DNA of 64,000 nt from UBA1413 sp964650525 (GCA_964650525.1 CAZYUA010000002.1:124001-188000), one strand, 5' to 3'; numbered from the stretch's first letter, positions 26,050 through 36,217 are shown. Notes: generated by a model from the sequence alone, not told the origin. A program made the numbers and translations.

Positions 26050-26153
26050 TTATTTTTCGAATTATGGAAATAAATTGGTTTACTTTAAGTTAGGCTAATT
26101 CCCTGATGCCGGTAACAGCGTGCAAATACAAATAATCCGTTATATTCAGCCAA

Positions 26154-29100
26154 ATGAAGAACCGATTTCAACCTTATCTCTTCTGTAAAGTCGGGTGGTT
26201 TTCTGTACTCATCCTTTTCGCAGGATTATCCACAGCCTACGCCCAGGTCATCATAACAGGAACCGTAACCGACAGCAACCAGGAGCCCCTCATCGGGGTG
26301 AACGTGACCGTAAGCGGTACCCGCACAGGCACTGTCACGGATGGAAAAGGAAAATATTCCATTCAGGTCCCTGACAACCAGGCAGTACTGGTATTCTCTT
26401 ACATCGGTTTTAAGACGGCAATTCGTGAAAGTGGAGGGGCAACCGTTGTGGATGTGGCCCTGGTGGAAGACGCCATAGAAATGGATGACGTGGTAGTGGT
26501 GGCTTATGGCACCCAGAAAAAATCGCATCTTACGGGGGCTGTTTCTTCGGTGAAGGCTGAAAAACTGGAAGAGGTACCCGTTTCAAGAGTAGATCAGGCC
26601 TTACAGGGAAAATTGGCCGGTGTACAGATCCTCAACCATAATCCCGAGGCCGGAGCAGCACCCAGGATCCGGGTCCGGGGTATGGGTTCCATCAGCGCCA
26701 ACAGTGACCCGCTGATTGTTGTGGACGGATTTCCTGTTCCCGACGGCCTGTCCATGGTCAGCATGGCGGATGTGGAATCGATTGAGGTGCTGAAAGACGC
26801 CGCATCCGCTGCACTCTACGGGTCTCGGGCAGCCAACGGGGTCATCCTGGTAACCACCAAAAGCGGAAATAGTAAAAAACCAAAGTATACCTTCAAAATG
26901 TATTCAGGAATCCGGAATGCACTTAAACTTCCTGATATACACTCCACCCAGGAATATACCGAATTGCTTTTCCGTGAAGCAGCACAAAGAAAACTGGATC
27001 CCTCGGTCAACGGCATTTCTTCAGAGACCATGGCTTTCAATAAAATTACCGATCCTGAGAGAACAGGATATCTTATCATGAAATACCTCGATGACCAACC
27101 CACCGACTGGCTGCATGAAGGTTTAAGAAACGCTGGAATGATGCAGAACTTCCAGCTCAGTGCTTCAGGAGGGACCAGCAGTCTGAAGTATTTCATCTCC
27201 GGAAATTACGTAAGTGAACAGGGTATTATGAAAAACAGCACCTACGATAAGTTCACCTTCCGGGCCAAGGCTGATATCAATCTTTCAAAAGCAGTAACCG
27301 TGGGGTTTAACTTCACTCCTACTTTCAGCCGAACGGAAAGGCCGGCCACAGACCTGACCGATTATATGCGGTTCCCCTCCTGGCTTCCCGTGCGGCACAA
27401 TACCGCCACAGCTGCCCTGACCGGGAAAGTGGCCGGAGAATATGCCCAGCCCAGCGATTTTAACGGCATTTCTATCAGCGGCACCGGCCTGGATGGGGAA
27501 GTCTGGCATATGTCAGCCATTTCTCCCTGGACCTCCAGCAACCAGAACCCTGTGTCGATTCGTGAAAGAACCTCCATTTTCACCGATGATTATAAACTCC
27601 AGGCAAATATGTACCTGACGGTGAAATTATCACCGGAACTTGTGTTTACCACCGCCAATGGAGCCTATTTTCTCTTCAGAGAGTATAACAAAAAGGAGGA
27701 AACCTCGGCCAACAAGGCTGGTAATCCCAATTCACTGACCAGGTTATTAGATCTTCGCAGGGAACTCCTGTCTGAAAATACCCTGAATTACAACAAAAGC
27801 ATTGGACATCACGAAATTGCCGGGTTGCTGGGAGTTACCTTTCAGAAGACCAACAACAATGGCAACGATATCGTGGGTACCGGTTTCCCCGATGAAAAAA
27901 TGCTCTCTTTTAACCTGGCTTCCCAGATATTGCTCGACAGTCCTTCCCTTCCGGGAACCACCTCCTTTTATTATTCCGAATCGCTGATGTCGGTGCTGGG
28001 ACGGGTCAATTATGTGTACAAAGGCAAATACCTGGCATCGGCAAGTTTCCGTGCCGATGGAAGCTCCAAGTTCTCGAAAGGGCATAAATGGGGAACCTTT
28101 CCCGCCGGATCACTGGGCTGGCGCATCTCGGAAGAGGATTTTCTGAAAGATTCCAAATGGCTTTCCAACCTGAAAGTGAGGGCCAGTTTCGGCTTGACAG
28201 GGAACAACAATATTCCGCAGTACTCCTACATGAACTCTGTGAACACCAGCAATTATGTCCTTGGCAATGGCACCGGCTCGCTGATTCCGGGGATGGCATC
28301 CAACAGTTCGGCACTCGGGAATCCTGACATTACCTGGGAACAAACCGGCGAAGCCAATTATGGCCTCGACCTGGGATTTTTCAAAAACCGGATAACTCTG
28401 TCCCTGGAACATTACAATTCCAACACGATCCGGTTGCTGCTGCTGCAGCCGGCCATGTACATCACCGGGCACCAGTCGTACTGGAACAACATCGGCAAGG
28501 TAAATAACAAGGGTATCGAAATCGAAGCCGGATTCACCCTTGTGGATGAAAAGCATTTCACCTGGAAAACTACCGCCAATTTTTCGACCAATAAAAACAC
28601 TCTCAGAAATTACGGGAACAAGGAGAAAGAAGATAATTTCGGCGAAAGGAACGAGGTCTTCCGTGCCATCGTGGGGCAGCCATCCATTCAATATTTTGGA
28701 TATAAAAGCGACGGGGTTTATACCACTTTTGAAGAAGTGGCAGCCGCAAAAGCCCTCAAAGATGACAAAGGTATCCCCTTTACCTACACGAAATTCGTCC
28801 CTGTGGTAGGTGGTCTGAAAGTAGTCAACACCAACGGGGACAACCAACTGGATGCCGACGACAGGGTATTGATCGGCGATCCTTTTCCGGATTTCACCTG
28901 GGGAATCAGCAATAGCCTCACATTTCGCAATTTCGATCTTACTTTTCTTTGGCAGGGAGTCCAGGGTGTCGACCTTATTAATGGGAATGTGAACTATAAT
29001 GAACAATTGCGGTTTAACGGAGCCTATACCAAAAACCGGTACGTCAGTCCGATGTTTCCCGGAGACGGGAAAACTGTCTATTCCAATACCACCGCCGGAA

Positions 29101-29396
29101 GTGACCTTCTGCTGAGCGATTACTGCATCGAAAACGGTTCCTACGCTGCGTTGAGAGATCTTACGCTGGGATACAATTTCCCGAAAACACTGGCTGCAAA
29201 AGTCAGAATCAATCAGCTAAGGGCCTTTTTTTCTGCTGAAAACCTGGTTTACCTGATGGCTTCCGGTTACCGGGGCATCAATCCCGAAGCCCGGAGGACC
29301 ACCAGCCAATATGCCAGCCCGCTGATAGATGGGTACCAGCGCGGAGCCTTTCCGCTGAACAGGACCTTTACCCTTGGAATTGATATAACTTTTTAA
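26154..29396 (+). CDS. SusC-type TonB-dependent transporter (alginate oligosaccharides)
   Basis: The 1080-residue protein has a signal peptide ending near AYAQ, a CarboxypepD-regulatory-like domain at about 33-110 (GTVTDSNQEPLIGVNVTVSGT), the SusC marker DDVVVVAYGTQKK, a plug domain (about 125-235) with LQGKLAGVQI and LIVVDGFPV, and a long barrel with the C-terminal aromatic pattern (FTLGIDITF). SusC proteins move oligosaccharides across the outer membrane with TonB energy. SusD follows after 21 bases. The downstream PL6, PL17, cupin and DEH-reductase genes make alginate oligomers the likely cargo. Confidence 0.93.
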   Translation: MKNRFQPYLFCKVGWFSVLILFAGLSTAYAQVIITGTVTDSNQEPLIGVNVTVSGTRTGTVTDGKGKYSIQVPDNQAVLVFSYIGFKTAIRESGGATVVDVALVEDAIEMDDVVVVAYGTQKKSHLTGAVSSVKAEKLEEVPVSRVDQALQGKLAGVQILNHNPEAGAAPRIRVRGMGSISANSDPLIVVDGFPVPDGLSMVSMADVESIEVLKDAASAALYGSRAANGVILVTTKSGNSKKPKYTFKMYSGIRNALKLPDIHSTQEYTELLFREAAQRKLDPSVNGISSETMAFNKITDPERTGYLIMKYLDDQPTDWLHEGLRNAGMMQNFQLSASGGTSSLKYFISGNYVSEQGIMKNSTYDKFTFRAKADINLSKAVTVGFNFTPTFSRTERPATDLTDYMRFPSWLPVRHNTATAALTGKVAGEYAQPSDFNGISISGTGLDGEVWHMSAISPWTSSNQNPVSIRERTSIFTDDYKLQANMYLTVKLSPELVFTTANGAYFLFREYNKKEETSANKAGNPNSLTRLLDLRRELLSENTLNYNKSIGHHEIAGLLGVTFQKTNNNGNDIVGTGFPDEKMLSFNLASQILLDSPSLPGTTSFYYSESLMSVLGRVNYVYKGKYLASASFRADGSSKFSKGHKWGTFPAGSLGWRISEEDFLKDSKWLSNLKVRASFGLTGNNNIPQYSYMNSVNTSNYVLGNGTGSLIPGMASNSSALGNPDITWEQTGEANYGLDLGFFKNRITLSLEHYNSNTIRLLLLQPAMYITGHQSYWNNIGKVNNKGIEIEAGFTLVDEKHFTWKTTANFSTNKNTLRNYGNKEKEDNFGERNEVFRAIVGQPSIQYFGYKSDGVYTTFEEVAAAKALKDDKGIPFTYTKFVPVVGGLKVVNTNGDNQLDADDRVLIGDPFPDFTWGISNSLTFRNFDLTFLWQGVQGVDLINGNVNYNEQLRFNGAYTKNRYVSPMFPGDGKTVYSNTTAGSDLLLSDYCIENGSYAALRDLTLGYNFPKTLAAKVRINQLRAFFSAENLVYLMASGYRGINPEARRTTSQYASPLIDGYQRGAFPLNRTFTLGIDITF

Positions 29397-29417
29397 TGGT
29401 TTATCCCTGTCTGTTGA

Positions 29418-30974
29418 ATGAAAATTCTGAAAATTATGAAAAGAGTCAAATCCATCCTATTCATCCTGTCGGCATTCACAATTTTCACAGGATGTGAAGA
29501 TTACCTCACAGACAAACCGGAATCGGTATTGACGCAGGTGGATTTTTACACCACTCCGGAACGGATAAATCAGGGCATCATCGGTTGTTATGCAGGAATG
29601 GCCAGGGTTCAGTCCGACGAATGGATGTACACAGAACTCAGGAGCGACAACACCTGCCAGGATCAGACCGGATCGAGCGCCACTGCCCGGATTGACCAGA
29701 CCGACCTGTCGGTTTTCCGGGTGTCGCCAAGCCTTCCACTGCTCCAGACTTACTGGTACCGCACTTTCCAGAACATTTCCAACGCAAATGCCATCCTGCC
29801 TTCGGTAACCGATAACAGGTACATCAGCAATGAACCCCTGAGAGCCCAATACGAAGCGGAACTGCTGTTTATCCGTGCCTATCATTATTATATCCTCACG
29901 AGTCTTTTCGGGGATATCTTCAAAATTACCAAGGTGATCGGCCCGAACGAAGCCAAAAAAATACCGAGGTCACCGGTAGCTGAGATTTACAAGGAGATTA
30001 TCATTCCTGATCTGGAAAAGGCCGCCAACGGGGCCCCCGCCTCGTATTCCTCAAATGAAACCGGCCGCGTCACCCGTTGGGCTATTAAGGGATTGCTGGC
30101 AAAGGTATACATGATGCAGGGGGGTACCGAGAACCTGAGAAAGGCAAAATTGCTTCTCGAAGAGGTCATGGCTGCCCCGCAGCACGGCCTTCTCACAGGG
30201 ACCAACGCCTACGCAAATGTGTTCAGCACTGCCAACGAATCTAACAGGGAGATCCTTTTTTCCATCCGTTACAAAGGCGGCAGCCTTGGGATAGGTTCCC
30301 CCTTCTGGCCGTCGTTTGCCCCACTGGGATCAGCCAACCTCTTCCTGAAAATCGGCACTCCCCTGGGATACAATGCCCCCACCTATGAACTCATGAACCT
30401 GTTCAACACCAACCCCTCAGATACCAGAAAGGACGCCTGTTTCAGAATCTGGAACAAATCAGCCTCCGTTGCTGTACCCTATATTTCCAAATATATGGAT
30501 GCCTCCATGACCCAGGCCAACCAGGCTGAAAATGACTGGATTATTCTTCGCTATGCCGACATCAAACTTCTGTATGCCGAGGTGCTGGCCCAGAACGGGA
30601 GCCATGCCACCGCCCATCTGCCGGTGAATGAGATCAGGGCACGGGCCGGACTTGAACCGGTAGGGCCTTTTGGCTCAAAAGAGGAGGCCCTGGATGCGGT
30701 TTACGCTGAACGGAGATTGGAACTGGCTTTCGAAAACCAACGCTGGTTCGACCTGCTCCGGATGGCAAAATCCTATAACAATCCCGACAAACCCGTCGAA
30801 ATTATGAAACAACATGTCTTCATCACCGATTGGGAAATTCTCTATTCGAAGTACAACCCCATTCAGCCACCGGAGGAACGGTTCTTCCTGAAAGAGAGAC
30901 TGCTGCTTCCTATCCCGCAGACGGAACGGGATACCAACAATGAAATGGACATACCACAGAATCCGGGCTATTAG
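29418..30974 (+). CDS. SusD-like surface glycan-binding lipoprotein (alginate)
   Basis: The 518-residue protein carries a lipoprotein signal with the Cys in AFTIFTGC; translation could also start at the ATG at 29436, which would give a more usual 20-residue signal peptide. Typical SusD/RagB marks are LRSDNTCQDQTG, AELLFIRAYHYYILTSLFGDI (TPR region), RWAIKGLLAKVYMMQGG, LLYAEVLAQNGSHATAHLPVNEIRARAG and ERRLELAFENQRWFDLLRM, ending with PIPQTERDTN. It caps the SusC barrel and captures oligosaccharides. The pair is the first part of the alginate operon. Confidence 0.92.
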   Translation: MKILKIMKRVKSILFILSAFTIFTGCEDYLTDKPESVLTQVDFYTTPERINQGIIGCYAGMARVQSDEWMYTELRSDNTCQDQTGSSATARIDQTDLSVFRVSPSLPLLQTYWYRTFQNISNANAILPSVTDNRYISNEPLRAQYEAELLFIRAYHYYILTSLFGDIFKITKVIGPNEAKKIPRSPVAEIYKEIIIPDLEKAANGAPASYSSNETGRVTRWAIKGLLAKVYMMQGGTENLRKAKLLLEEVMAAPQHGLLTGTNAYANVFSTANESNREILFSIRYKGGSLGIGSPFWPSFAPLGSANLFLKIGTPLGYNAPTYELMNLFNTNPSDTRKDACFRIWNKSASVAVPYISKYMDASMTQANQAENDWIILRYADIKLLYAEVLAQNGSHATAHLPVNEIRARAGLEPVGPFGSKEEALDAVYAERRLELAFENQRWFDLLRMAKSYNNPDKPVEIMKQHVFITDWEILYSKYNPIQPPEERFFLKERLLLPIPQTERDTNNEMDIPQNPGY

Positions 30975-31019
30975 AAACAGGGATCTTTCCCCAGTAATTT
31001 CACGATTAACAAAACGGAC

Positions 31020-31628
31020 ATGAAATTCAAAACACATCAAACAGTCATCTGCCTGCTGTTATCCATCACCCTGCTATCAGGAGGATTTTCAGGTTGCACA
31101 GGCGATGAAGGAGAAACAGAAGTTATTCCCAAGACCCTGGAGGAGTACAAACAGGAACTGACCCGGTTTGTGGAAGCTGAAAAAGCGATCGTCGAAAAGT
31201 GCGTGGTGGGATACAACAAAGGCGATTACAAGAGTGCGGCCACTTACGAAGAGACCCTATCGGCGTACCATGGCGTATTGCTGGCTGCCGAAGAATCGTT
31301 AAAGAAGGCCGACCTTACTATTGCCGAAGTGGTTAACATCAACAAGACCCTTGCCTCTCCGGGGAAAGCCTTTGTTTCCAACCTGTGGATATCCGACCGG
31401 CGACCGCTCCATGAAGCGATTGTATCAGCAGAAGAGCTCAACACCAATACGGCCGAAGGAACGGCAAAAGGCCAGGCGCCCCCGGCTGCCAAAACCGCCT
31501 TTACCGATGCCATTACTGCAGCCAAGGCTGTCAGGGGTTCCTCCTACACCATCGACCGTCAGGTCACCGAAGCAGTCGATAAATTGTCGGCTGCCCGGCA
31601 GGCATTTCTGAACGCAGTAGTTAAATAA
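31020..31628 (+). CDS. Small helical lipoprotein in the alginate locus
   Basis: The protein has 202 residues, with a lipoprotein signal ending GGFSGC. The mature part is almost wholly helical and Ala/Glu/Lys-rich, in two repeats of helices of about 65 residues (TLEEYKQELTRFVEAEKAIVEK..., then TAFTDAITAAKAVRGSS), with a look of FIVAR-type bundles. It sits between SusD and PL6, the usual place of a surface glycan-binding accessory protein, but it has no visible beta-sandwich domain. The family is not one I can name with confidence; a spacer or binding role is inferred. Confidence 0.75.
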   Translation: MKFKTHQTVICLLLSITLLSGGFSGCTGDEGETEVIPKTLEEYKQELTRFVEAEKAIVEKCVVGYNKGDYKSAATYEETLSAYHGVLLAAEESLKKADLTIAEVVNINKTLASPGKAFVSNLWISDRRPLHEAIVSAEELNTNTAEGTAKGQAPPAAKTAFTDAITAAKAVRGSSYTIDRQVTEAVDKLSAARQAFLNAVVK

Positions 31629-31647
31629 CCCCTATTGAATACAAATC

Positions 31648-34038
31648 ATGAAACAACTTGGGATACCCATTGCTGCCCTCTGCATTTTCCTCTGGTCGGG
31701 CTCTTTTGCCGGGAGTTATAAAGTCAGTAACCCCGTGGAGTTCAAGGAAGCGGCCAAAACCCTGATAGCCGGTGATTCCATCATCCTGGCAGAAGGAATA
31801 TGGAAAGATGCCAACCTCATACTGAAAGGAAAGGGAACGCACGATAAACCCATATACCTTACTGCCGAAACTCCCGGTAAGGTCTCGCTGGAAGGGAATT
31901 CGTCCCTGAGGTTGTCAGGGGAATGGCTGCACATTTCCGGACTGATATTCCGCAACGGTTGTGCCCCGGGAAAAGCAGTTATCGAATTCAGGACCAGCTC
32001 CAGGGATTATGCCTGGCATTCGGTACTTTCTCAATGCGTCATCGACGGATTCAGCAAAACGCCCAAAGATACCGCCGACCACTGGATCGGCATCTACGGC
32101 AAATTTAACACGGTGGAGTATTGTTATTTTGCCGGCAAGAGCAACTCGGGAACGACCCTGGTGGTATGGCCCGACAACGAAAACAGCGACCACAACAAAC
32201 ACCATATATACCGGAATTATTTCGGCCCCCGGCCCAGGCTGGGAAGCAATGGCGGGGAGACAATCCGCATCGGGACCAGCCAGGTGTGCATGAACAGTTC
32301 GGAAACCATTGTGGAAGGTAATTTCTTCGAACGGTGCAACGGGGAGACCGAGATTATTTCCAACAAGTCGTGCGACAACCTATTCCTGAATAACACTTTT
32401 TACGAATCGGAAGGCAGCCTGGTGCTCCGGCATGGTGACCGTGCCACTGTTTCCGGAAATTGGTTTATCGGGAATGGTAAAATCTTTACCGGTGGCATCA
32501 GGGTCATCAATGAAGGTCACCGCATATACAACAATTTCTTTTATAAACTCCGGGGCGACGACTTCCGCTCAGCGCTGGCGGTAATGAACGCCATTCCCGA
32601 CAGCCCGCTCAACGGGTATGCCCCCGTCAGAAATGTGGTTGTCGCCCATAACACTTATTACGACTGTGCCACCCCCTGGGCTTTTGGCGTCGGTTTCGGA
32701 GACAGGAACCGTGTGGTGAAACCTGAAAACACCCTTCTGGTCAACAACCTTGTCTATTCACCGGGTGAATCAGAACTGATCAGGTATTACGACCCGACCG
32801 AAGGGGTTCTCTTCGACAACAACCTGCTTTTCAGCAGCAAAGGATTGGCCTCCGAAACCGGCACAGTGCAGGGAGAAACCCGGAAAGCCGTTTCGTACGG
32901 ATTTGAGACGGTACTATCGACGGCAAAGGCGAAACCCCTGCCTTTTGTGAAAGACGACATCCTCGGCAGGCCCCGGAGAGAAGCCGTAATCGGGGCATTC
33001 CAGGAGGACGGGGAAAACCCGGCTGTTATACCGGCTAATGCTGAAAACTGCGGCCCCCAATGGTACAGGAAACTCCTTGCATCCGAAAAGGCAAAAAATA
33101 AGCAAACCGGAGCAGTGATCCCCGTTTCCGCAGGGAAAAACCTGTTGACCACGGCAGTCGAAAAAGCCAAAACCGGTGACATTCTGGTCCTGTCTGAAGG
33201 AAAACATAGTAGTACAAAAAAAATCCTGGTATCAAAAAACCTGACCATCCGCGCTGCGGAAGGAGTAAGATCCAAACCCCTTATTTCGCTCGAGGCAGAA
33301 AAGGAACATACCGCCCTGTTCGAGTTGTCTGAACAGGCAGTTTTGACGCTCGAAGGACTCGAAATTGACGGGAATGGAGAGTCATCATTCCCCGGTAAAT
33401 ACGCCTTCATTGCCAAGGAAACTGCTTTCGGATATTCCCTCTTTATTGATCGTTGCGACATTCACGGGTTCTTGGAACCTACAGGCTCCGTTTTCAGGGC
33501 ATACAAAGGTTCTTTTGCCGACAGCCTCGTCGTGCGGAACTCGGTTATCCGCGATGCTATCCGCGGCTTCAGCCTGTCGGATGAAACAGAGGATACGGGT
33601 AAGTACAATGCCGAGAACCTCGTTTTTGAAAACAGCGTTTTCAGCCGAATTCAAAAACATGCACTTTATTTTTACCGCGGAGGAAACGATGAATCTACCC
33701 TGGGTGGATCGTTGCTGATCGACCACTCTGTCTTCGACCGCATCGGGGCAGATCAGGAGCAGAGCATTTTACGCGTTACGGGAATGGTAAGGGTGTTAAT
33801 ACAGAACTCCATCTTTCACCTTTCTGCTGCCAAATCTTCCGTTAAATTGGGAAAACCGAAAAACCAGATTACCCACTCCTGCTTTTACCAGTGCCCCATG
33901 CCCCAAACGGAAAACGGAGCGGTGGCACAGAATATCCGGAATCAAAATCCGAAATTTGTAAAGCGCAGTTTTCAATTATCAAAAAAATCGGGTCTGAAAG
34001 GAAAAGCCACCGACGGCGGGGATATAGGATTGAAATGA
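31648..34038 (+). CDS. PL6 family alginate lyase, two-domain type
   Basis: This 796-residue protein has a signal peptide (MKQLGIPIAALCIFLWSGSFAG) and two parallel beta-helix regions (about 25-440 and 470-790). The first holds the PL6 active site: Lys240 in ISNKSCDN and Arg261 in LRHGD, preceded by FFERCNGETE with a Ca-binding acidic patch. PL6 enzymes cleave alginate by beta-elimination, and two-domain members of this length (AlyGC type) are often exolytic on polyguluronate. There is no T9SS tail; the end DGGDIGLK is like the closing DIGAF of the family. It begins 20 bases after the helical lipoprotein gene and overlaps the next gene by ATGA. Confidence 0.92.
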   Translation: MKQLGIPIAALCIFLWSGSFAGSYKVSNPVEFKEAAKTLIAGDSIILAEGIWKDANLILKGKGTHDKPIYLTAETPGKVSLEGNSSLRLSGEWLHISGLIFRNGCAPGKAVIEFRTSSRDYAWHSVLSQCVIDGFSKTPKDTADHWIGIYGKFNTVEYCYFAGKSNSGTTLVVWPDNENSDHNKHHIYRNYFGPRPRLGSNGGETIRIGTSQVCMNSSETIVEGNFFERCNGETEIISNKSCDNLFLNNTFYESEGSLVLRHGDRATVSGNWFIGNGKIFTGGIRVINEGHRIYNNFFYKLRGDDFRSALAVMNAIPDSPLNGYAPVRNVVVAHNTYYDCATPWAFGVGFGDRNRVVKPENTLLVNNLVYSPGESELIRYYDPTEGVLFDNNLLFSSKGLASETGTVQGETRKAVSYGFETVLSTAKAKPLPFVKDDILGRPRREAVIGAFQEDGENPAVIPANAENCGPQWYRKLLASEKAKNKQTGAVIPVSAGKNLLTTAVEKAKTGDILVLSEGKHSSTKKILVSKNLTIRAAEGVRSKPLISLEAEKEHTALFELSEQAVLTLEGLEIDGNGESSFPGKYAFIAKETAFGYSLFIDRCDIHGFLEPTGSVFRAYKGSFADSLVVRNSVIRDAIRGFSLSDETEDTGKYNAENLVFENSVFSRIQKHALYFYRGGNDESTLGGSLLIDHSVFDRIGADQEQSILRVTGMVRVLIQNSIFHLSAAKSSVKLGKPKNQITHSCFYQCPMPQTENGAVAQNIRNQNPKFVKRSFQLSKKSGLKGKATDGGDIGLK

Positions 34039-35138
34039 TTGATGCGATGAAAGCCATCAGCAGGATACTGGCATTTTTCTGGCTTACTGCCGGTGTTCCC
34101 ACCTCCCTGGGCGCCCAAATCATACTGGATGCCGACGGACCCGGGAACACCTATGAGTTGATAAACAGTGTTCTTGCTCCCGGGTACGATGTGGTGGAAC
34201 ACCCCGAATGCGCCCATCCTGAGTTCGGAAGGCATATCCGTGAAGTTTGGGATTCAGTGCTGAACCGGTATGTCTTTGAGTTCTACATCCACGTGACCCC
34301 CGACAACGACCGGTGCATCAATTTTGACCGGCAAAGGATGGAAATCAAAACCTATCAGTCATCTCCCGCCAACCTGAAGGGCATCGTGGGTGAAACAGTG
34401 GTTTATAAATGGAGGTTCAGGCTCCCTGCAGGGTTTAAGACCTCCTCCAATTTCACCCATTTACACCAGATAAAAGCGGTGGGCGGCGATGATGACGATC
34501 CGGTTTTTACCCTCACCGCCAGAAAAGGAACCCCCGACAAAATGGAACTGATCCATAACAATTCCCAAAAAGTAGCCGTGGTAAACCTCTCACTCTTTGT
34601 GGGGAACTGGGTGGAAGTGACAGAACGGGTAAAGATCGACACAGTGAATGGCTCCTACTCCCTGGAAATCACTAATATGGCCACCGGCGCGTCCGTATTG
34701 TCTTACAATAACGTTAAACTCATGACCATCAGGCCCGACAACAGTTTTGTAAGGCCTAAATGGGGGATATACAGGAGCTTACTGAAAGCAGGAGATCTCA
34801 GGGATGAGGCCGTACGCTTTGCCGGATTTTCCATCCGCGAAGAACCCCTGACCCCCACAAAAAACACCGATGAATCCGGATCCCGGATCAAAGTTTTTCC
34901 TAACCCTTCCACGGGTATAACCGCCATAGAGCTTTGTTCACCTGAACCGGAACCATTAACGGTACTTATCAGCAACCTCAATGGTCAGATCGTGGCCTCC
35001 TTATGCCATCTTCCGGTTTACCAGGGCTTATTCCGGGAGACCTACGACCTCTCCTTTTTATCTCCGGGGATGTATGGGGTGATAATCTCCACTGGAACCA
35101 CCAATCAGGTACACAAAATGATGATAACAAACAGATAG
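34035..35138 (+). CDS. Secreted jelly-roll-like protein with T9SS tail, possible polysaccharide lyase
   Basis: The 367-residue protein starts at an ATG that overlaps the PL6 stop (ATGA); an ATG at 34047 is an alternative. After a signal peptide (ILAFFWLTAGVPTSLGAQ), residues about 25-270 are beta-rich with YKWRFRLPAGFKTSSNFTHLHQIK, FTLTARKG and VGNWVEVTERVKID, which resembles the concanavalin-like fold of heparin-lyase-I and PL20-type lyases. The HLHQIK stretch is a plausible active-site strand. The last 85 residues are a type A sorting domain (VFPNPSTG ... LSPGMYGVIIS). Its place between two PL6 genes suggests binding or cleavage of alginate, but no named family is certain. Confidence 0.7.
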   Translation: MIDAMKAISRILAFFWLTAGVPTSLGAQIILDADGPGNTYELINSVLAPGYDVVEHPECAHPEFGRHIREVWDSVLNRYVFEFYIHVTPDNDRCINFDRQRMEIKTYQSSPANLKGIVGETVVYKWRFRLPAGFKTSSNFTHLHQIKAVGGDDDDPVFTLTARKGTPDKMELIHNNSQKVAVVNLSLFVGNWVEVTERVKIDTVNGSYSLEITNMATGASVLSYNNVKLMTIRPDNSFVRPKWGIYRSLLKAGDLRDEAVRFAGFSIREEPLTPTKNTDESGSRIKVFPNPSTGITAIELCSPEPEPLTVLISNLNGQIVASLCHLPVYQGLFRETYDLSFLSPGMYGVIISTGTTNQVHKMMITNR

Positions 35139-35170
35139 AAACAAGCGATGGTTATTAATTTTAAAACAGA

Positions 35171-36211
35171 ATGTCTATGAAAAAGAGAATTTTACTTTTA
35201 TTATTATCGACATTTGTTCTTTATTCTCAGGGGCAGGTGTTTACCGAGAATTTTTCCACTCTCAAAGCAGGCGATAAGGTGGAAGGATACAACGGATGGT
35301 ATGTTTCAGCGAAAGCAGGGGACGCCTATGGGGTAAGTCCGGTGATTCAGGAGGACCCTCTGTTTTACACCAATTATCCGGGATCGAACCTGGGACATGC
35401 CGCGGTCCTGGATTCTGCCATTGGGGCCTCTTCCTCAACCCAGCGGATATCCACAAAGAAAATTGTGTTTGCAGAGGGTGACACGCTGAAAAATGTCACC
35501 GGAGGGACCATCTATGCTGCATTTATTGTCAATGTTTCACCGGTATCTTACCGTTCGTACCGCGATTTCTTCAACTATGAAGGTTCAGAGACCTCGAGCA
35601 TGACCCGGGGCCGGGTATTTGCAAAGAACAACCTTACCGGCGACGAGGTTTTCTTTGCGGTTACCAAAAACTCCTCGTCAGCTGCTGATTATAAGGAATC
35701 CTCCTCTCTGGGGCTTACCCTGGGCACGGGAGTGAATCATCTGCTGGTCCTGAAATATGAAGGAGTCAGTGACAATAACAACGACAAAATCAGCCTCTTT
35801 GTTAATCCGGATCCCACGAAAACCGAAGCTGAACAAACCAACAAACTGGAGGCTGCTGATGTACAGTCTGATTATTCCTCAACAGCTAAACTGGGTATCA
35901 ACCTGCGACAGAGAGGGATCGGAGCCCTGGTCAGCGGTATACGGGTTGGGAGAACCTGGGAAACAACCGTAATGGGTCAAAATACGGGATTGCCTCAAGT
36001 CAGGAACAACGGGCACCTGGTATACGCTTCAGGCAAGGAGATTATCACTGGTACCCCTGGTCGGTTGAAAGTCTATTCCATCCTGGGTGCCGAACTGATT
36101 TCTGCTCAGACCGGAGGAAGATTCGCTTCCAACCTGGACAGGGGATTGTACATTGTGTTATTCAGGGATCAACAGGGAACCACATCCAAAAGCAAAGTGG
36201 TGATCAACTGA
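35171..36211 (+). CDS. Secreted LamG-like protein with T9SS tail
   Basis: The 346-residue protein has a signal peptide (ILLLLLSTFVLYSQGQ) and a beta-rich domain beginning FTENFSTLKAGDKVEGYNGW, the usual start of a LamG/jelly-roll domain seen in Bacteroidota surface proteins. The C-terminal 65 residues form a short type A sorting domain (RLKVYSILGAELIS ... LDRGLYIVLF). No catalytic residues can be named. Its position in the alginate operon suggests a secreted glycan-binding protein or an unassigned lyase. The gene is 33 bases behind the previous one and is followed by a structured 143-base spacer. Confidence 0.72.
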   Translation: MSMKKRILLLLLSTFVLYSQGQVFTENFSTLKAGDKVEGYNGWYVSAKAGDAYGVSPVIQEDPLFYTNYPGSNLGHAAVLDSAIGASSSTQRISTKKIVFAEGDTLKNVTGGTIYAAFIVNVSPVSYRSYRDFFNYEGSETSSMTRGRVFAKNNLTGDEVFFAVTKNSSSAADYKESSSLGLTLGTGVNHLLVLKYEGVSDNNNDKISLFVNPDPTKTEAEQTNKLEAADVQSDYSSTAKLGINLRQRGIGALVSGIRVGRTWETTVMGQNTGLPQVRNNGHLVYASGKEIITGTPGRLKVYSILGAELISAQTGGRFASNLDRGLYIVLFRDQQGTTSKSKVVIN

Positions 36212-36217
36212 TAGCAC

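Noticed and set aside
28110..29006. Long antisense open frame (298 codons) inside the alginate susC gene
   Set aside because: It lies fully opposite a well-supported SusC reading frame, has no recognisable domain or signal peptide, and follows from codon bias. The same holds for 8772-9704, 3760-4236, 13560-14051 and 11532-12023.
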